Shown here in pieces: positions 18,039-26,210 of a DNA stretch of 38,577 bases. The stretch comes from Pseudomonas fluorescens. GTDB lineage: Bacteria; Pseudomonadota; Gammaproteobacteria; Pseudomonadales; Pseudomonadaceae. Within the stretch, counting starts at the first letter, position 1, and each line of letters begins with the position of its first letter. The DNA is taken from NCBI RefSeq assembly GCF_005938625.1, contig NZ_VCNJ01000016.1, forward strand, positions 1 through 38,577. Reading direction: 5' to 3'. The notes under the pieces were generated by a model. It made no database searches and had not been told where the DNA came from. It was given only the letters and a program-made list of their open reading frames with translations. A program made the position numbers and the translations under genes.

Positions 18039-18479
18039 TTATTGCGCCTTTTGCGCCTTCCAAGCCTTGAACTCGGCCCATTCGGCGCGACGCTCGGCCT
18101 GTTTCTTCTGGATCTCGTCGAATTTCTTCTGTTGATCCGGTTTCAGCACCGCACGCACATCGGTCTCGGCTTTCTTGTGGTTGGCCGCCATCTCGTCTTT
18201 CATGGCTTTCTGGTCAGCCGGCGAGAGTTTTTCCAGGTACTTGTCGACCACTTGCTTACGCTCGTGCATCTGCTCGCCCATGATCTTGCGGATCTGCTCG
18301 CGCTGTTCGCGGGACAGGTCGAGTTGGCTGTACGGGCCTTTGCCGTGCATGCCGTGCATCTGACCGCCGTGGCGTGGGCCGTCGAGCGGGCCACCCATCG
18401 GGCCGCCATCTTGCGGCATGGCCATGGCGACGGTTGGCAGAGCGGCAGCGAACATCAGAGCGATAAGAGTCTTGCGCAT
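18039..18479 (-). CDS. Spy/CpxP-like periplasmic protein (LTXXQ)
   Basis: 146 residues with a cleavable signal peptide (MRKTLIALMFAAALPTVAMA). The mature part is a His/Gly/Met-rich segment followed by charged helices with two LTXXQ-type motifs, LSREQREQIR and LKPDQQKKFDE. Spy and CpxP are periplasmic chaperones or stress sensors; CpxP dampens CpxA. The Met at 18479 follows AAGGAGATACACC, a strong ribosome-binding site, so the longer frame to 18539 is not used. It lies between the response-regulator and sensor-kinase genes, supporting a CpxP-like role. Confidence 0.93.
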   Translation of the reverse strand: MRKTLIALMFAAALPTVAMAMPQDGGPMGGPLDGPRHGGQMHGMHGKGPYSQLDLSREQREQIRKIMGEQMHERKQVVDKYLEKLSPADQKAMKDEMAANHKKAETDVRAVLKPDQQKKFDEIQKKQAERRAEWAEFKAWKAQKAQ

Positions 18480-18608
18480 GGTGTATCTCCTTGTCTCGTT
18501 CCCGGTACGTTCCGGATGAGTACAGATTACGGAGATCAAGGTCAGCGGCGGTCAGCACTGCGTAAAGCTTGGGTAAAGACGCTTTGTTGTAAGCCTTACA
18601 CATATCCG

Positions 18609-18713
18609 GTGCAGGAGCTGTGGCACGCTGCGATCTTGAGGCTGTGGGACGCAGAGCGTCCCCGGCGGCATTCCCACGCAGAGCGTGGGAACGATCGATC
18701 GCAGCGTGCCGGG
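18609..18713. repeat. Nested palindromic repeat (family B inside another hairpin)
   Basis: GCACGCTGCGATC near 18623 and its exact reverse complement GATCGCAGCGTGC near 18696 form outer arms. Between them lies a partial family-B element (GTGGGACGCAGAGCGTCCC, then GCATTCCCACGCAGAGCGTG and GGAACGATC). The element lies in the gap between the response-regulator stop codon and the spy-like promoter. Confidence 0.75.
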
Positions 18714-18719
18714 CGCGGT

Positions 18720-19397
18720 TCAGAGGCTATAGAAGTAACCGCGGCTGCGCAGGGCAACGATGCGCGGGCGGCCGTCCGGGTGCGGGCCGATCTTCTTGCG
18801 CAGGTTGCTGACGTGCATGTCGAGGCTGCGGTCGTACAAGGTCAGCTTGCGGCCGAGGGCGATCTGCGCCAGTTCCTGTTTGTCCAGCGGCTCGCCCGGC
18901 TGCTTGAGCAGAGCTTCGAGCAAGCGGCTTTCCGAAACGGTCAAGGTCAGTTCTTTCTCGTCGATGCTGACCACGCCGCGCACCGGGCTGAAACTCAGGT
19001 CGCCCAGTTCAAGCTGCGTCGACACCGCCGCCGGGTGACTGCGGCGCAACACCGCGCGCAGACGCGCGGTCAGTTCGCGCGGATCGCACGGTTTGGCCAG
19101 GTAATCGTCGGCGCCCAGTTCCAGGCCGAGGATACGATCCAGCGGCTCACCACGAGCCGAGAGCATCAGCACCGGCAAGTCGGCGTGGTCGTTGCGCAAT
19201 TGCTTGAGCAGTTCCAGACCGCTGCCATCGGGCAGCATCACGTCCAGCACCACCGCCGCCGGGGCCGTTTCGGCCAACGCCTTGCGGGCGCTCTGGCCAT
19301 CGTGGCAGGCGCGTACATGGAAGCCTTCCTGGCTCAGCCAACTACTCAGGAGTTCGCACAACTCCTGGTCATCATCAATCAGTAACAGCTCGCTCAT
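18720..19397 (-). CDS. cpxR: CpxR-like OmpR-family response regulator
   Basis: 225 residues. The receiver domain has the acidic pair Asp9/Asp10, phospho-acceptor Asp52 in VVLDVMLPDGSG, and the conserved Lys in LAKPCDPREL. The OmpR/PhoB winged-helix domain ends with KLTLYDRSLDMHVSNLRKKIG and RGYFYSL. This C-terminal recognition segment is typical of CpxR. Partner of the sensor kinase at 16530-17870; the intervening spy-like gene is a probable regulon member. Confidence 0.93.
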   Translation of the reverse strand: MSELLLIDDDQELCELLSSWLSQEGFHVRACHDGQSARKALAETAPAAVVLDVMLPDGSGLELLKQLRNDHADLPVLMLSARGEPLDRILGLELGADDYLAKPCDPRELTARLRAVLRRSHPAAVSTQLELGDLSFSPVRGVVSIDEKELTLTVSESRLLEALLKQPGEPLDKQELAQIALGRKLTLYDRSLDMHVSNLRKKIGPHPDGRPRIVALRSRGYFYSL

Positions 19398-19404
19398 GAC
19401 TCAC

Positions 19405-19815
19405 TCAATTTAGCCATTGCCGACGTTTTCGGCTTGCTCCACTGGCAAAGATACCGCAGAGCAGCGCCAATAGCGCTACTCCGGCGCCCGTGACGAACCA
19501 CTGCTGCTGATCGGTCAACAGCCGCGGCAGCGGGCTGGCCTGGGCTTCCTTGAGTTGCAGCTTCAAGCGCTGGTTCTCTTGGCGCAACCGGGCAAGCTGG
19601 GCACTTTCGCGGGTGTTGTCGGCATTTTGCAGTTGTTTGTTCAATTCTTCCCGTTGCTGCTCGCTGGCCTTGAGGCGCTGCTGCAACTCGGTGATCTGGC
19701 TGCCGGCGCTTAACGACAATGGCGTGGAGCTGCCGCCTTCGGTGGTTTCCTCACCATGGGCGGGCGCCATGATCGACAACGTGACCAACATCAGACACAA
19801 CGGACCCTTGCGCAT
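19405..19815 (-). CDS. Signal-peptide/coiled-coil/TM protein
   Basis: 136 residues: a signal peptide (MRKGPLCLMLVTLSIMAPAHG), a Gln/Glu-rich coiled coil (~45-100) and one transmembrane helix (~110-128) with an RKRR positive tail. This layout is that of the Pseudomonas proteins often mis-titled 'translation initiation factor 2' and of the YgiM/TIGR04211 group without its SH3 part. The SH3 domain is not present. Function unknown. Its stop lies 7 bp upstream of the response-regulator start on the same strand, so it may form an operon with the Cpx-like genes. Confidence 0.75.
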   Translation of the reverse strand: MRKGPLCLMLVTLSIMAPAHGEETTEGGSSTPLSLSAGSQITELQQRLKASEQQREELNKQLQNADNTRESAQLARLRQENQRLKLQLKEAQASPLPRLLTDQQQWFVTGAGVALLALLCGIFASGASRKRRQWLN

Positions 19816-19929
19816 CGCAACACCTGCTTCCAAATGGATATTGGGCAGGTTGTCGGCAGGCAAACGAGAATAATGAGCGATTGAGAGCAGCAAGAACCAG
19901 GAAGGTTCATTGCCAGACGCAATGTCGCG

Positions 19930-19959
19930 GGTGATGAGGGGAGAAATCCCCTCATCACC
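19930..19959. terminator. Strong hairpin downstream of yciI
   Basis: A perfect 12-bp stem GGTGATGAGGGG / CCCCTCATCACC with loop AGAAAT, six bases after the yciI stop codon. There is no T run on the minus strand, so it is either a weak intrinsic terminator or an mRNA-end stabiliser. Confidence 0.6.
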
Positions 19960-19965
19960 GGACTT

Positions 19966-20265
19966 TCAAGGCAGGACTTGCTTGAACGGCTTGACGATCA
20001 CGTTGGCGTAGACGCCCGCAGCAATGTACGGATCGGCATCGGCCCACGCTTGCGCAGCGCTCAGGGAATCGAATTCGGCGACGATCAGGCTGCCGGTGAA
20101 ACCCGCTGCACCCGGATCATTGCTGTCGACGGCCGGGTGCGGACCGGCCAATACGATGCGGCCTTCGCCCTTGAGCGCTTGCAGGCGTTCCAGATGCGCA
20201 GGGCGCGCGGCCAGGCGTGCTTCCAGCGAGTTGGCGACGTCAGTGGCAATGATGGCGTAGAGCAT
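19966..20265 (-). CDS. yciI: YciI-like protein
   Basis: 99 residues of the ferredoxin-like YCII fold: [19 protein letters not shown], the RPAHLERL His region and the C-terminal [20 protein letters not shown] are standard. The family keeps a His-Asp pair resembling a catalytic site, but no reaction is settled. GAGGAC lies 6 bases before the ATG. It starts one base after the yciB stop codon, so the two are translationally coupled, as in many gammaproteobacteria. Confidence 0.93.
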   Translation of the reverse strand: MLYAIIATDVANSLEARLAARPAHLERLQALKGEGRIVLAGPHPAVDSNDPGAAGFTGSLIVAEFDSLSAAQAWADADPYIAAGVYANVIVKPFKQVLP

Positions 20266-20266
20266 G

Positions 20267-20866
20267 TCAGTCCTCGGTTTTTGGTGTTGTTGTGGTATCG
20301 GCATCGTGCAGGTGACGCGACAGGTAAATGCCCTGTGCAACCAGGAACACCAGGGTCATGCCCAGGCTGCCGAACACCTTGAAGTCCACCCAGTAGCTCT
20401 GGAAGGTGAAGGCGACGAACAGGTTGGCGGCCCCACAGAACAGGAAAAAGGCGATCCAGGCGATGTTCAGGCGGGTCCAGACCGGATCCGGCAGGGTCAG
20501 CGCGTGGCCCATGATGCGTTTGATCAGCAGGCGGTCACCGATGAAGTGGCTGCCGATGAAGGCGACGGCGAACAGCCAGTTGACGACCGGGGCTTTCCAC
20601 TTGAGGAAGGTCTCGCTGTGGAAGGCCAGCGTCAGGCTGCCGAACACCAGGCAGGCGATCAGGGTTAGCCATTGGCTCTTTTCCAGCTTGCGCTGTTTGA
20701 TGAACAACGCGCCGTACACCACCAGGGAACTGATGATCAGCATCGCCGTGGCGCTGTAAATACCGCCTACAGTCACTTCATGGCCAGCGATGTCGACGAC
20801 CCGTGGATCAAGTTTGTAAACGATGAAGAACAGCAGAAGCGGGATGAAATCGATGAATTGTTTCAC
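20267..20866 (-). CDS. yciB: Inner membrane septation protein YciB (IspZ)
   Basis: 199 residues with five to six membrane helices. Characteristic segments are [18 protein letters not shown], the [12 protein letters not shown] loop and [21 protein letters not shown], followed by [15 protein letters not shown]. The family takes part in cell-envelope synthesis and division and interacts with elongasome/divisome proteins in E. coli. The start is a GTG at 20866, matching where homologues begin; no strong ribosome-binding site is seen. Divergent from the PHP-domain gene. Confidence 0.93.
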   Translation of the reverse strand: MKQFIDFIPLLLFFIVYKLDPRVVDIAGHEVTVGGIYSATAMLIISSLVVYGALFIKQRKLEKSQWLTLIACLVFGSLTLAFHSETFLKWKAPVVNWLFAVAFIGSHFIGDRLLIKRIMGHALTLPDPVWTRLNIAWIAFFLFCGAANLFVAFTFQSYWVDFKVFGSLGMTLVFLVAQGIYLSRHLHDADTTTTPKTED

Positions 20867-20953
20867 AGTGAGAGCCAGAAGCTGGATGTGGCGGCATAAT
20901 AACAAACATATGGGCGCGCGATAGCGCCAGCTGATTTGAGGTTACAACTCCCC

Positions 20954-21817
20954 GTGAATGTTGATTTGCACTGCCATAGCACGGCCTCCGATGGCGCCCT
21001 GGCGCCTGCGGTTCTGGTTGCGCGTGCGTTCGAGAACGGCGTGCGAGTCCTGGCGTTGACCGACCACGACACCCTTGAGGGCCTCGCCGAGGCACGCACA
21101 GCGGCCACCGAATTGGGCATGCAACTGGTCAACGGCGTTGAGTTGTCCTGCACTTGGGGCGGCGCGACCATTCATGTCTTGGGCTACGGTTTCGACGTCA
21201 ACGCCGCACCGTTGGTCGAGGCGATCGCCAAATTGCACGATGGCCGCTGGCTGCGGTCCGAAGAAATAAGCCGCAAGCTCGCCCTCAAGGGCATGCCCGG
21301 TGCCCTCGAAGGCGCCCGGCAGGTGCAGCAGGAACTGGGCGACAGCGGCAACGCCCCGGCCCGTCCGCATTTCGCCGACTGGATGGTGCGTGAAGGTTTT
21401 GTAAAGGATCGCGCTGAGGCATTCCGCAAGTGGCTCGGTGCCGGCAAGCTGGGTGACGTCAAGTTGCACTGGCCGACGCTGGAAGACACTGTCGGCACGC
21501 TGCGGGCCGCCAATGCCTGGGTCAGCCTGGCGCATCCGTGGCACTACGATTTCACCCGCAGCAAGCGCCGAAAGCTGATTGCCGACTATATTCAAGCAGG
21601 CGGGCATGCAATCGAGGTGGTCAATGGCCACCAGCCCGCGGAACAGGTGGGCAGCCTGGCAATCCTTGCCCGTGAGTTCGGTCTGCTGGTCAGCGCTGGC
21701 AGTGACTTCCATGGCCCTGGCGGCTGGTCCGAGATCGGCCAGTACCGGCCGGTTCCCGAGGACCTTCCACCCCTGTGGGGTCGGTTCAAACATGACACAG
21801 ATATTGCCGCCGTCTGA
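20954..21817 (+). CDS. PHP-domain nucleoside-bisphosphate phosphatase (RNase AM type)
   Basis: 287 residues. The PHP metal motifs are VDLHCHSTASDG, ALTDHDTLEG, a distal HPWHYD and SDFHGPG, as in YciV/TrpH, the 3',5'-nucleotide bisphosphate phosphatase/5'-3' exonuclease (Rnm). Expected to need Mn2+ and remove 5' nucleotides from short RNAs. The GTG at 20954 (product begins MNVDLHCH) follows GAGG; a TTG at 20936 is possible but would overlap that site. It opens the operon-like run yciV-yciO-scpA-scpB. Confidence 0.92.
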   Translation: MNVDLHCHSTASDGALAPAVLVARAFENGVRVLALTDHDTLEGLAEARTAATELGMQLVNGVELSCTWGGATIHVLGYGFDVNAAPLVEAIAKLHDGRWLRSEEISRKLALKGMPGALEGARQVQQELGDSGNAPARPHFADWMVREGFVKDRAEAFRKWLGAGKLGDVKLHWPTLEDTVGTLRAANAWVSLAHPWHYDFTRSKRRKLIADYIQAGGHAIEVVNGHQPAEQVGSLAILAREFGLLVSAGSDFHGPGGWSEIGQYRPVPEDLPPLWGRFKHDTDIAAV

Positions 21818-21830
21818 ACAGGTAGAGAAT

Positions 21831-22460
21831 GTGAGTCAATTTTTCCAGATACATCCGGAAAACCCGCAAGCGCGCCTGATCAAACAGGCGGTCGAGATCA
21901 TCCGCAAGGGCGGGGTGGTGGTTTATCCCACGGACTCTTCATACGCGATCGGTTGCCAGATCGGCGACAAGACGGCGATTGAGCGCGTGCGACGCCTGCG
22001 TCAGCTCGATGAAAAGCACAACTTCGCGCTGATCTGCAGCGACCTGTCGCAACTGGGCAACTACGCCAAGATCGACACCGGCACCTTCCGTATTCTCAAA
22101 GCGCATCTGCCGGGGCCGTACACCTTCATTCTCAACGCCACCCGCGAAGTGCCGCGTCTGTTGTTGCATCCGAAGAAGCGCACCATCGGCCTCCGTGTGC
22201 CGAGCCATCCGATTGCGCTGGCGCTGTTGGCCGAATTGGGCGAGCCGCTGATGAGCGTGACCCTGATCATGCCCGGCGATGAAGACCCGCTCAGCGATCC
22301 CTACGAAATGCGCCAGTTGCTCGAGCACCAAGTGGACTTGATCGTCGACGGCGGTTTTGGCGGCATCAAAGCCTCCACGGTGATCGACCTGACCGGCGAT
22401 GACCCGGAAGTGGTCCGCGTCGGTTGCGGCGACCCGACGCCGTTCATGGTCGAGGCCTGA
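21831..22460 (+). CDS. yciO: YciO / Sua5-YrdC family protein
   Basis: 209 residues with the YrdC fold. The KRxR-type nucleotide-binding area appears as RRLRQLDEKHNFALICSDL, and the PYTFILNAT...RTIGLRVPSHPI segments are typical. YciO lacks some TsaC features and probably does not make threonylcarbamoyl-AMP for tRNA t6A efficiently. The GTG at 21831 (product begins MSQFFQIHPENPQARL) is where homologues start and has an AGGTAGAGA upstream; an in-frame ATG at 21792 would overlap the PHP gene. The stop codon directly abuts the scpA ATG. Confidence 0.9.
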   Translation: MSQFFQIHPENPQARLIKQAVEIIRKGGVVVYPTDSSYAIGCQIGDKTAIERVRRLRQLDEKHNFALICSDLSQLGNYAKIDTGTFRILKAHLPGPYTFILNATREVPRLLLHPKKRTIGLRVPSHPIALALLAELGEPLMSVTLIMPGDEDPLSDPYEMRQLLEHQVDLIVDGGFGGIKASTVIDLTGDDPEVVRVGCGDPTPFMVEA

Positions 22461-23282
22461 ATGTCCGCAGTGGAAACCGTTGTCGATCCGCAGGCCGGCG
22501 CTCAGCAAGAGCTGCCGTTTGCCATGGTCTATGGCCAGGCGGTCATGGAAATGCCGCTGGACCTGTACATCCCGCCGGATGCGCTGGAAGTCTTTCTGGA
22601 GGCCTTTGAGGGCCCGCTCGACCTGCTGCTGTACCTGATCCGCAAACAAAACATCAACATCCTCGACATCCCGGTGGCGGAAATCACCCGCCAGTACATG
22701 GGTTACGTCGAGTTGATGCAGTCGGTGCGCCTGGAACTCGCCGCCGAGTATCTGGTGATGGCCGCGATGCTCGCCGAGATCAAGTCGCGCATGCTCCTGC
22801 CGCGCGCCGAAACCGTTGAAGACGAAGAAGACGACCCGCGCGCCGAACTGATCCGCCGTTTGCAGGAATACGAGCGTTTCAAGGCTGCCGCCGAAGGTAT
22901 CGACAATCTCAGTCGCGTCGGTCGCGACGTGGTTGTGCCCAAGCTCGATGCCCCGGAAGCCCGCGCGCGCAAGCTGTTGCCGGATGTGGCGCTGGAAGAA
23001 ATTTTGATGTGCATGGCCGAAGTGCTGCGCCGTGGCGATATGTTTGAAAGCCACCAGGTCAGTCGTGAAGCACTGTCCACCCGCGAACGCATGAGCGATG
23101 TGCTGGAACGGCTCAAGGGCGGCGGTTTTGTGCCGTTTGTCGAGCTGTTCACCGCCGAAGAAGGGCGACTGGGTGTGGTGGTGACCTTTATGGCAATCCT
23201 TGAGCTGGTCAAGGAATCCTTGGTCGAGCTGGTGCAGAATGAGCCGTTCGCCGCGATCCACGTGCGAGCCCGAGCCGAATAA
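22461..23282 (+). CDS. scpA: Segregation and condensation protein ScpA
   Basis: 273 residues. The kleisin subunit of the Smc-ScpA-ScpB condensin. FEGPLDLLLYLIRKQNINILDIPVAEITRQY is the N-terminal SMC-binding signature, the EYLVMAAMLAEIKSRMLLP helix follows, and a winged-helix domain lies near the C-terminus (~190-270). The first ~45 residues form a low-homology extension, common in Pseudomonas. It abuts yciO with no gap and is 11 bp from scpB. Confidence 0.95.
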   Translation: MSAVETVVDPQAGAQQELPFAMVYGQAVMEMPLDLYIPPDALEVFLEAFEGPLDLLLYLIRKQNINILDIPVAEITRQYMGYVELMQSVRLELAAEYLVMAAMLAEIKSRMLLPRAETVEDEEDDPRAELIRRLQEYERFKAAAEGIDNLSRVGRDVVVPKLDAPEARARKLLPDVALEEILMCMAEVLRRGDMFESHQVSREALSTRERMSDVLERLKGGGFVPFVELFTAEEGRLGVVVTFMAILELVKESLVELVQNEPFAAIHVRARAE

Positions 23283-23293
23283 CGAGTCGAAAC

Positions 23294-24298
23294 ATGAACC
23301 TGACTGAACCCCGCGAGCTGGCACCCCTGCTTGAAGCCTTTCTGTTGGCCTCGGGAAAGCCGCAATCCCTTGAGCGTCTTTTTGAACTGTTCGAAGAGGG
23401 CGAACGGCCTGAGCCTGCAGTCTTCAAGAAAGCCCTGACTCTGCTCGGCAAGTCCTGCGAGGGCCGCGCGTTCGAGCTCAAGGAAGTCTCGTCGGGCTAC
23501 CGCTTGCAGATTCGCGAGAAGTTTTCGCCGTGGGTCGGCCGACTTTGGGAAGAACGCCCGCAACGCTATTCCCGCGCTTTGCTCGAAACCATCGCGCTGA
23601 TCGCCTATCGCCAGCCGATTACCCGTGGCGAGATTGAAGACGTGCGTGGCGTGGCAGTGAACAGCAACATTGTCAAAACCTTGCTGGAACGGGAGTGGAT
23701 CCGCGTCGTCGGCTACCGCGACGTGCCGGGCAAGCCAGCGATGTTTGCCACCACCAAGATGTTCCTTGATCACTTCAACCTGAAAAATCTCGAAGACCTG
23801 CCGCCGCTGGCTGAACTGCGCGAAATGGAAACCGACCCGGTCCTCGATTTCGACGACGCGCCGGTGCCGCAGGGCTTGCAGGAGCTGGCCGACGCCAGCG
23901 CCGAGCCGGAGGAGGAGAAGGAAGAGACCAGTTTCCATACGTTGCTGCTGGAACTGGACAGCATGGAGGAGGGGATCAAGACCGACTTCGACGATTTGCT
24001 GCGGGATGTGGCGGAGGGTGAGGCGCCGACGGTTGAAGCAGAGATTGAGGTTCAAGAGGTCGAGAGTGAGCCTGAGATCGCCGAACCGGTGATTGAAGTT
24101 GAACTCGAAGCGGAGCCTGAAGCCGAACCGGAAGAAGACATTTTAGGCGTCGCCGAAGCCCGGGAAAAACTCCTGGCCGCTGTCGCTGCCCTCGAACAAC
24201 CGGCGCCAGAACCCGAAGCGGAGCTGAGCGAAGAAGAAGCCGAAGCCCGCGCCCTGGCCGAAGCCATCGAAGCCGAACGCCGCGAGTTCGAAGACTGA
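23294..24298 (+). CDS. scpB: Segregation and condensation protein ScpB with acidic tail
   Basis: 334 residues. Two winged-helix domains occupy residues ~1-180, with YRLQIREKFSPWVGRLWEERPQRYSRALLETIALIAYRQPITRGEIEDVRGV as the family core (shown across positions 23500-23655). The second half, from about residue 190, is an acidic Glu/Pro/Ala-rich tail of ~140 residues with many EPE/EAE repeats; canonical ScpB is ~200 residues. ScpB dimers bind ScpA in the condensin complex. The tail is probably disordered. Confidence 0.93.
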   Translation: MNLTEPRELAPLLEAFLLASGKPQSLERLFELFEEGERPEPAVFKKALTLLGKSCEGRAFELKEVSSGYRLQIREKFSPWVGRLWEERPQRYSRALLETIALIAYRQPITRGEIEDVRGVAVNSNIVKTLLEREWIRVVGYRDVPGKPAMFATTKMFLDHFNLKNLEDLPPLAELREMETDPVLDFDDAPVPQGLQELADASAEPEEEKEETSFHTLLLELDSMEEGIKTDFDDLLRDVAEGEAPTVEAEIEVQEVESEPEIAEPVIEVELEAEPEAEPEEDILGVAEAREKLLAAVAALEQPAPEPEAELSEEEAEARALAEAIEAERREFED

Positions 24299-24322
24299 CC
24301 GAAATCCGGAGAACAATGACGG

Positions 24323-24418
24323 CCCCTGTGGGAGCGAGCTTGCTCGCGAAAGCGGAGTGTCATTCAAAGATGATGTATCTGATATACCGCCTTCGCGAGC
24401 AAGCTCGCTCCCACAGGG
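24323..24418. repeat. REPIN, family C
   Basis: CCCCTGTGGGAGCGAGCTTG (continuing CTCGCGAA) and its exact reverse complement flank a ~40-bp AT-richer centre. It lies between scpB and the DUF1289 gene and would fold into a long hairpin. Confidence 0.92.
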
Positions 24419-24442
24419 TTTAGCGTGAACCAGGAATATCAA

Positions 24443-24634
24443 ATGAGTTCCACTAAAGACCCGTGCATCAGCGTCTGCAAATTCACCGACGACATCTGCC
24501 TCGGCTGCGGCCGCAGCAAACGCGAAATCAAGGCCTGGAAGAAACTCGACAAGGACGACAAACGCACTGTACTGGCTGAAGCCGCGCTGCGCCTGATCAA
24601 ACTCGGTGGCGCCGGTCGGCGGAAAAAGAAATAA
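24443..24634 (+). CDS. DUF1289 small Cys-rich protein
   Basis: 63 residues. Four cysteines in the DUF1289 spacing, DPCISVCKF...ICLGCGRSKREI, followed by WKKLDKDDKRTVLAEAALRL and a basic tail. The family probably binds a metal or Fe-S cluster; no function is known. An AGGA lies 8 bases before the chosen ATG at 24443; an upstream in-frame GTG at 24425 would add six residues. Confidence 0.93.
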   Translation: MSSTKDPCISVCKFTDDICLGCGRSKREIKAWKKLDKDDKRTVLAEAALRLIKLGGAGRRKKK

Positions 24635-24777
24635 CTGTCGATCGATCAGCTAGTCTCTGATGCGCGACGGCGCACATCCGCGTATGATTCGCGACCCTTC
24701 GCCGATCCCTTCGGCTTAGTACCCAGATTTCAATGCTTCAGGCGCCGCCTGAACAGACCACACCGGGAGGTGCCCAG

Positions 24778-26001
24778 ATGAGCGACATCATTCAGAAAGA
24801 CGACCAGGAAATCGGCCCAGCAGGCGAAAAACTGCAGAAAGTCCTCGCCCGTATCGGCGTCGGCTCGCGCCGTGACGTGGAATCCTGGATCAGCCAGGGC
24901 CGGATCAAGGTCAATGGCAAAGACGCCACCCTCGGTCTGCGCGTCGACATGCACGACGCCATCACCATTGATGGCAAGGTGATCAAGCGCGAAGAGGCTG
25001 CCGAATCGGTACGCCGCGTGATCATGTACAACAAACCCGATGGCGAGATCTGCACCCGTGACGACCCGGAAGGCCGTCCGACCGTGTTCGACAAGCTGCC
25101 GCGTCCGAAAGAAGGGCGCTGGATCAACATCGGTCGTCTCGACATCAACACCACCGGTCTGCTGATGTTCACCACTGACGGTGAGCTGGCCAACCGCCTG
25201 ATGCACCCGTCCTACGAGATGGACCGTGAGTACGCCGTGCGTGTACGCGGTGAAGTCGACGACGAGATGATCGAACGTCTGAAGGCTGGCGTGGTGCTGG
25301 AAGACGGCCCGGCGAAGTTCACCGACATCAAGCAGGCTCCGGGTGGCGAAGGCTTCAACCACTGGTACCACTGCGTGGTGATGGAAGGCCGTAACCGTGA
25401 GGTTCGTCGTCTGTGGGAATCGCAAGGACTGGTGGTCAGCCGACTGAAGCGCGTGCGTTTCGGTCCGGTGTTCCTCAACTCCGACCTGCCGATGGGCCGC
25501 TGGCGCGAAATGAGCCAGTACGAAGTCGACATTCTCAGTGCTGAAGTCGGCCTGACGCCGGTGGCGATGCCGCAACTGAACGCCAAGAGCAAAGACAAGC
25601 TTGAGCGTATGCAGCGCAAATCGTCGCGTCCGATGGGCAAGACCGAGCGCGTGCGTACGCTGCGTCCAGCCGCTGGCGCGCCGACCGGCCCACGCCCAAG
25701 CCGTGAGCCGCAGATCGAAGGCGAGCGTCCAGGTCGCAAGCCAGTTGCCGCCCGTGACGGCGAGCGTGCTCCGCGTCCGGCCAACGGTCGCACCGAGCGC
25801 GGCGAACGTGGTGCACCTGCCGGTCGTGGCACGCCTGTGGCGGATCGTCCAGCGGACACCACCAACAAGCGTCCGGCCAAGCCTGCGCCGAAGCGTCCGG
25901 GGATCAAGCTGGTTGACGGTGACAAGCCGTCGGGCAAGCGCCGTGGCGCACCGGCCGGTTCCGGTCAGCGTCCGGGTTTCGGTCGCAAGAAACCGGAATA
26001 A
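24778..26001 (+). CDS. rluB: 23S rRNA pseudouridine(2605) synthase RluB
   Basis: 407 residues. An S4 RNA-binding domain (EKLQKVLARIGVGSRRDVES, ~18-75) precedes the RsuA/RluB catalytic domain with the nucleophile Asp122 in GRLDINTTGLL. The domain ends near residue 260; the rest is an Arg/Pro/Gly-rich basic tail of ~145 residues, long compared with E. coli RluB. It isomerises U2605 of 23S rRNA. The ATG at 24778 follows GGGAGGTGCCCAG. A TATGAT at 24683-24688 is a plausible -10. An intrinsic terminator follows. Confidence 0.95.
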   Translation: MSDIIQKDDQEIGPAGEKLQKVLARIGVGSRRDVESWISQGRIKVNGKDATLGLRVDMHDAITIDGKVIKREEAAESVRRVIMYNKPDGEICTRDDPEGRPTVFDKLPRPKEGRWINIGRLDINTTGLLMFTTDGELANRLMHPSYEMDREYAVRVRGEVDDEMIERLKAGVVLEDGPAKFTDIKQAPGGEGFNHWYHCVVMEGRNREVRRLWESQGLVVSRLKRVRFGPVFLNSDLPMGRWREMSQYEVDILSAEVGLTPVAMPQLNAKSKDKLERMQRKSSRPMGKTERVRTLRPAAGAPTGPRPSREPQIEGERPGRKPVAARDGERAPRPANGRTERGERGAPAGRGTPVADRPADTTNKRPAKPAPKRPGIKLVDGDKPSGKRRGAPAGSGQRPGFGRKKPE

Positions 26002-26043
26002 GGCAGCTGTGAGCTTCTAGCGGCAAGCTTCAAGCTAAAGCAG

Positions 26044-26074
26044 AAACGCCAACCTCAGGGTTGGCGTTTTTTTT
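26044..26074 (+). terminator. Intrinsic terminator after rluB
   Basis: AAACGCCAACC pairs with GGTTGGCGTTT, followed by a T run to 26074. It lies 42 bases after the rluB stop codon and is a textbook rho-independent terminator. Confidence 0.93.
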
Positions 26075-26088
26075 CGTCTGGCGCACAC

Positions 26089-26200
26089 CGATCGTTCCAA
26101 CGCTCTGCGTGGGAATGCCTCAACGGACGCTCCGCGTTCGGCTCTTAAGGGACGCGGAGCGTCCCGGGCTGCATTCCCACGCGGAGCGTGGGAACGATCA
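26089..26200. repeat. REPIN, family B
   Basis: CGATCGTTCCAACGCTCTGC opens and its reverse complement (GGAGCGTGGGAACGATC) closes the element, with inner GGACGCTCCGCG / CGCGGAGCGTCC arms. It lies between the convergent rluB and M29-like genes. Confidence 0.9.
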
Positions 26201-26210
26201 GGTGCCGGCC

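Noticed and set aside
21939..24055. Minus-strand open frames of 450-460 codons opposite yciO, scpA and scpB
   Set aside because: His/Arg/Gln-rich shadow composition with no motifs; the plus-strand genes are well-known families.
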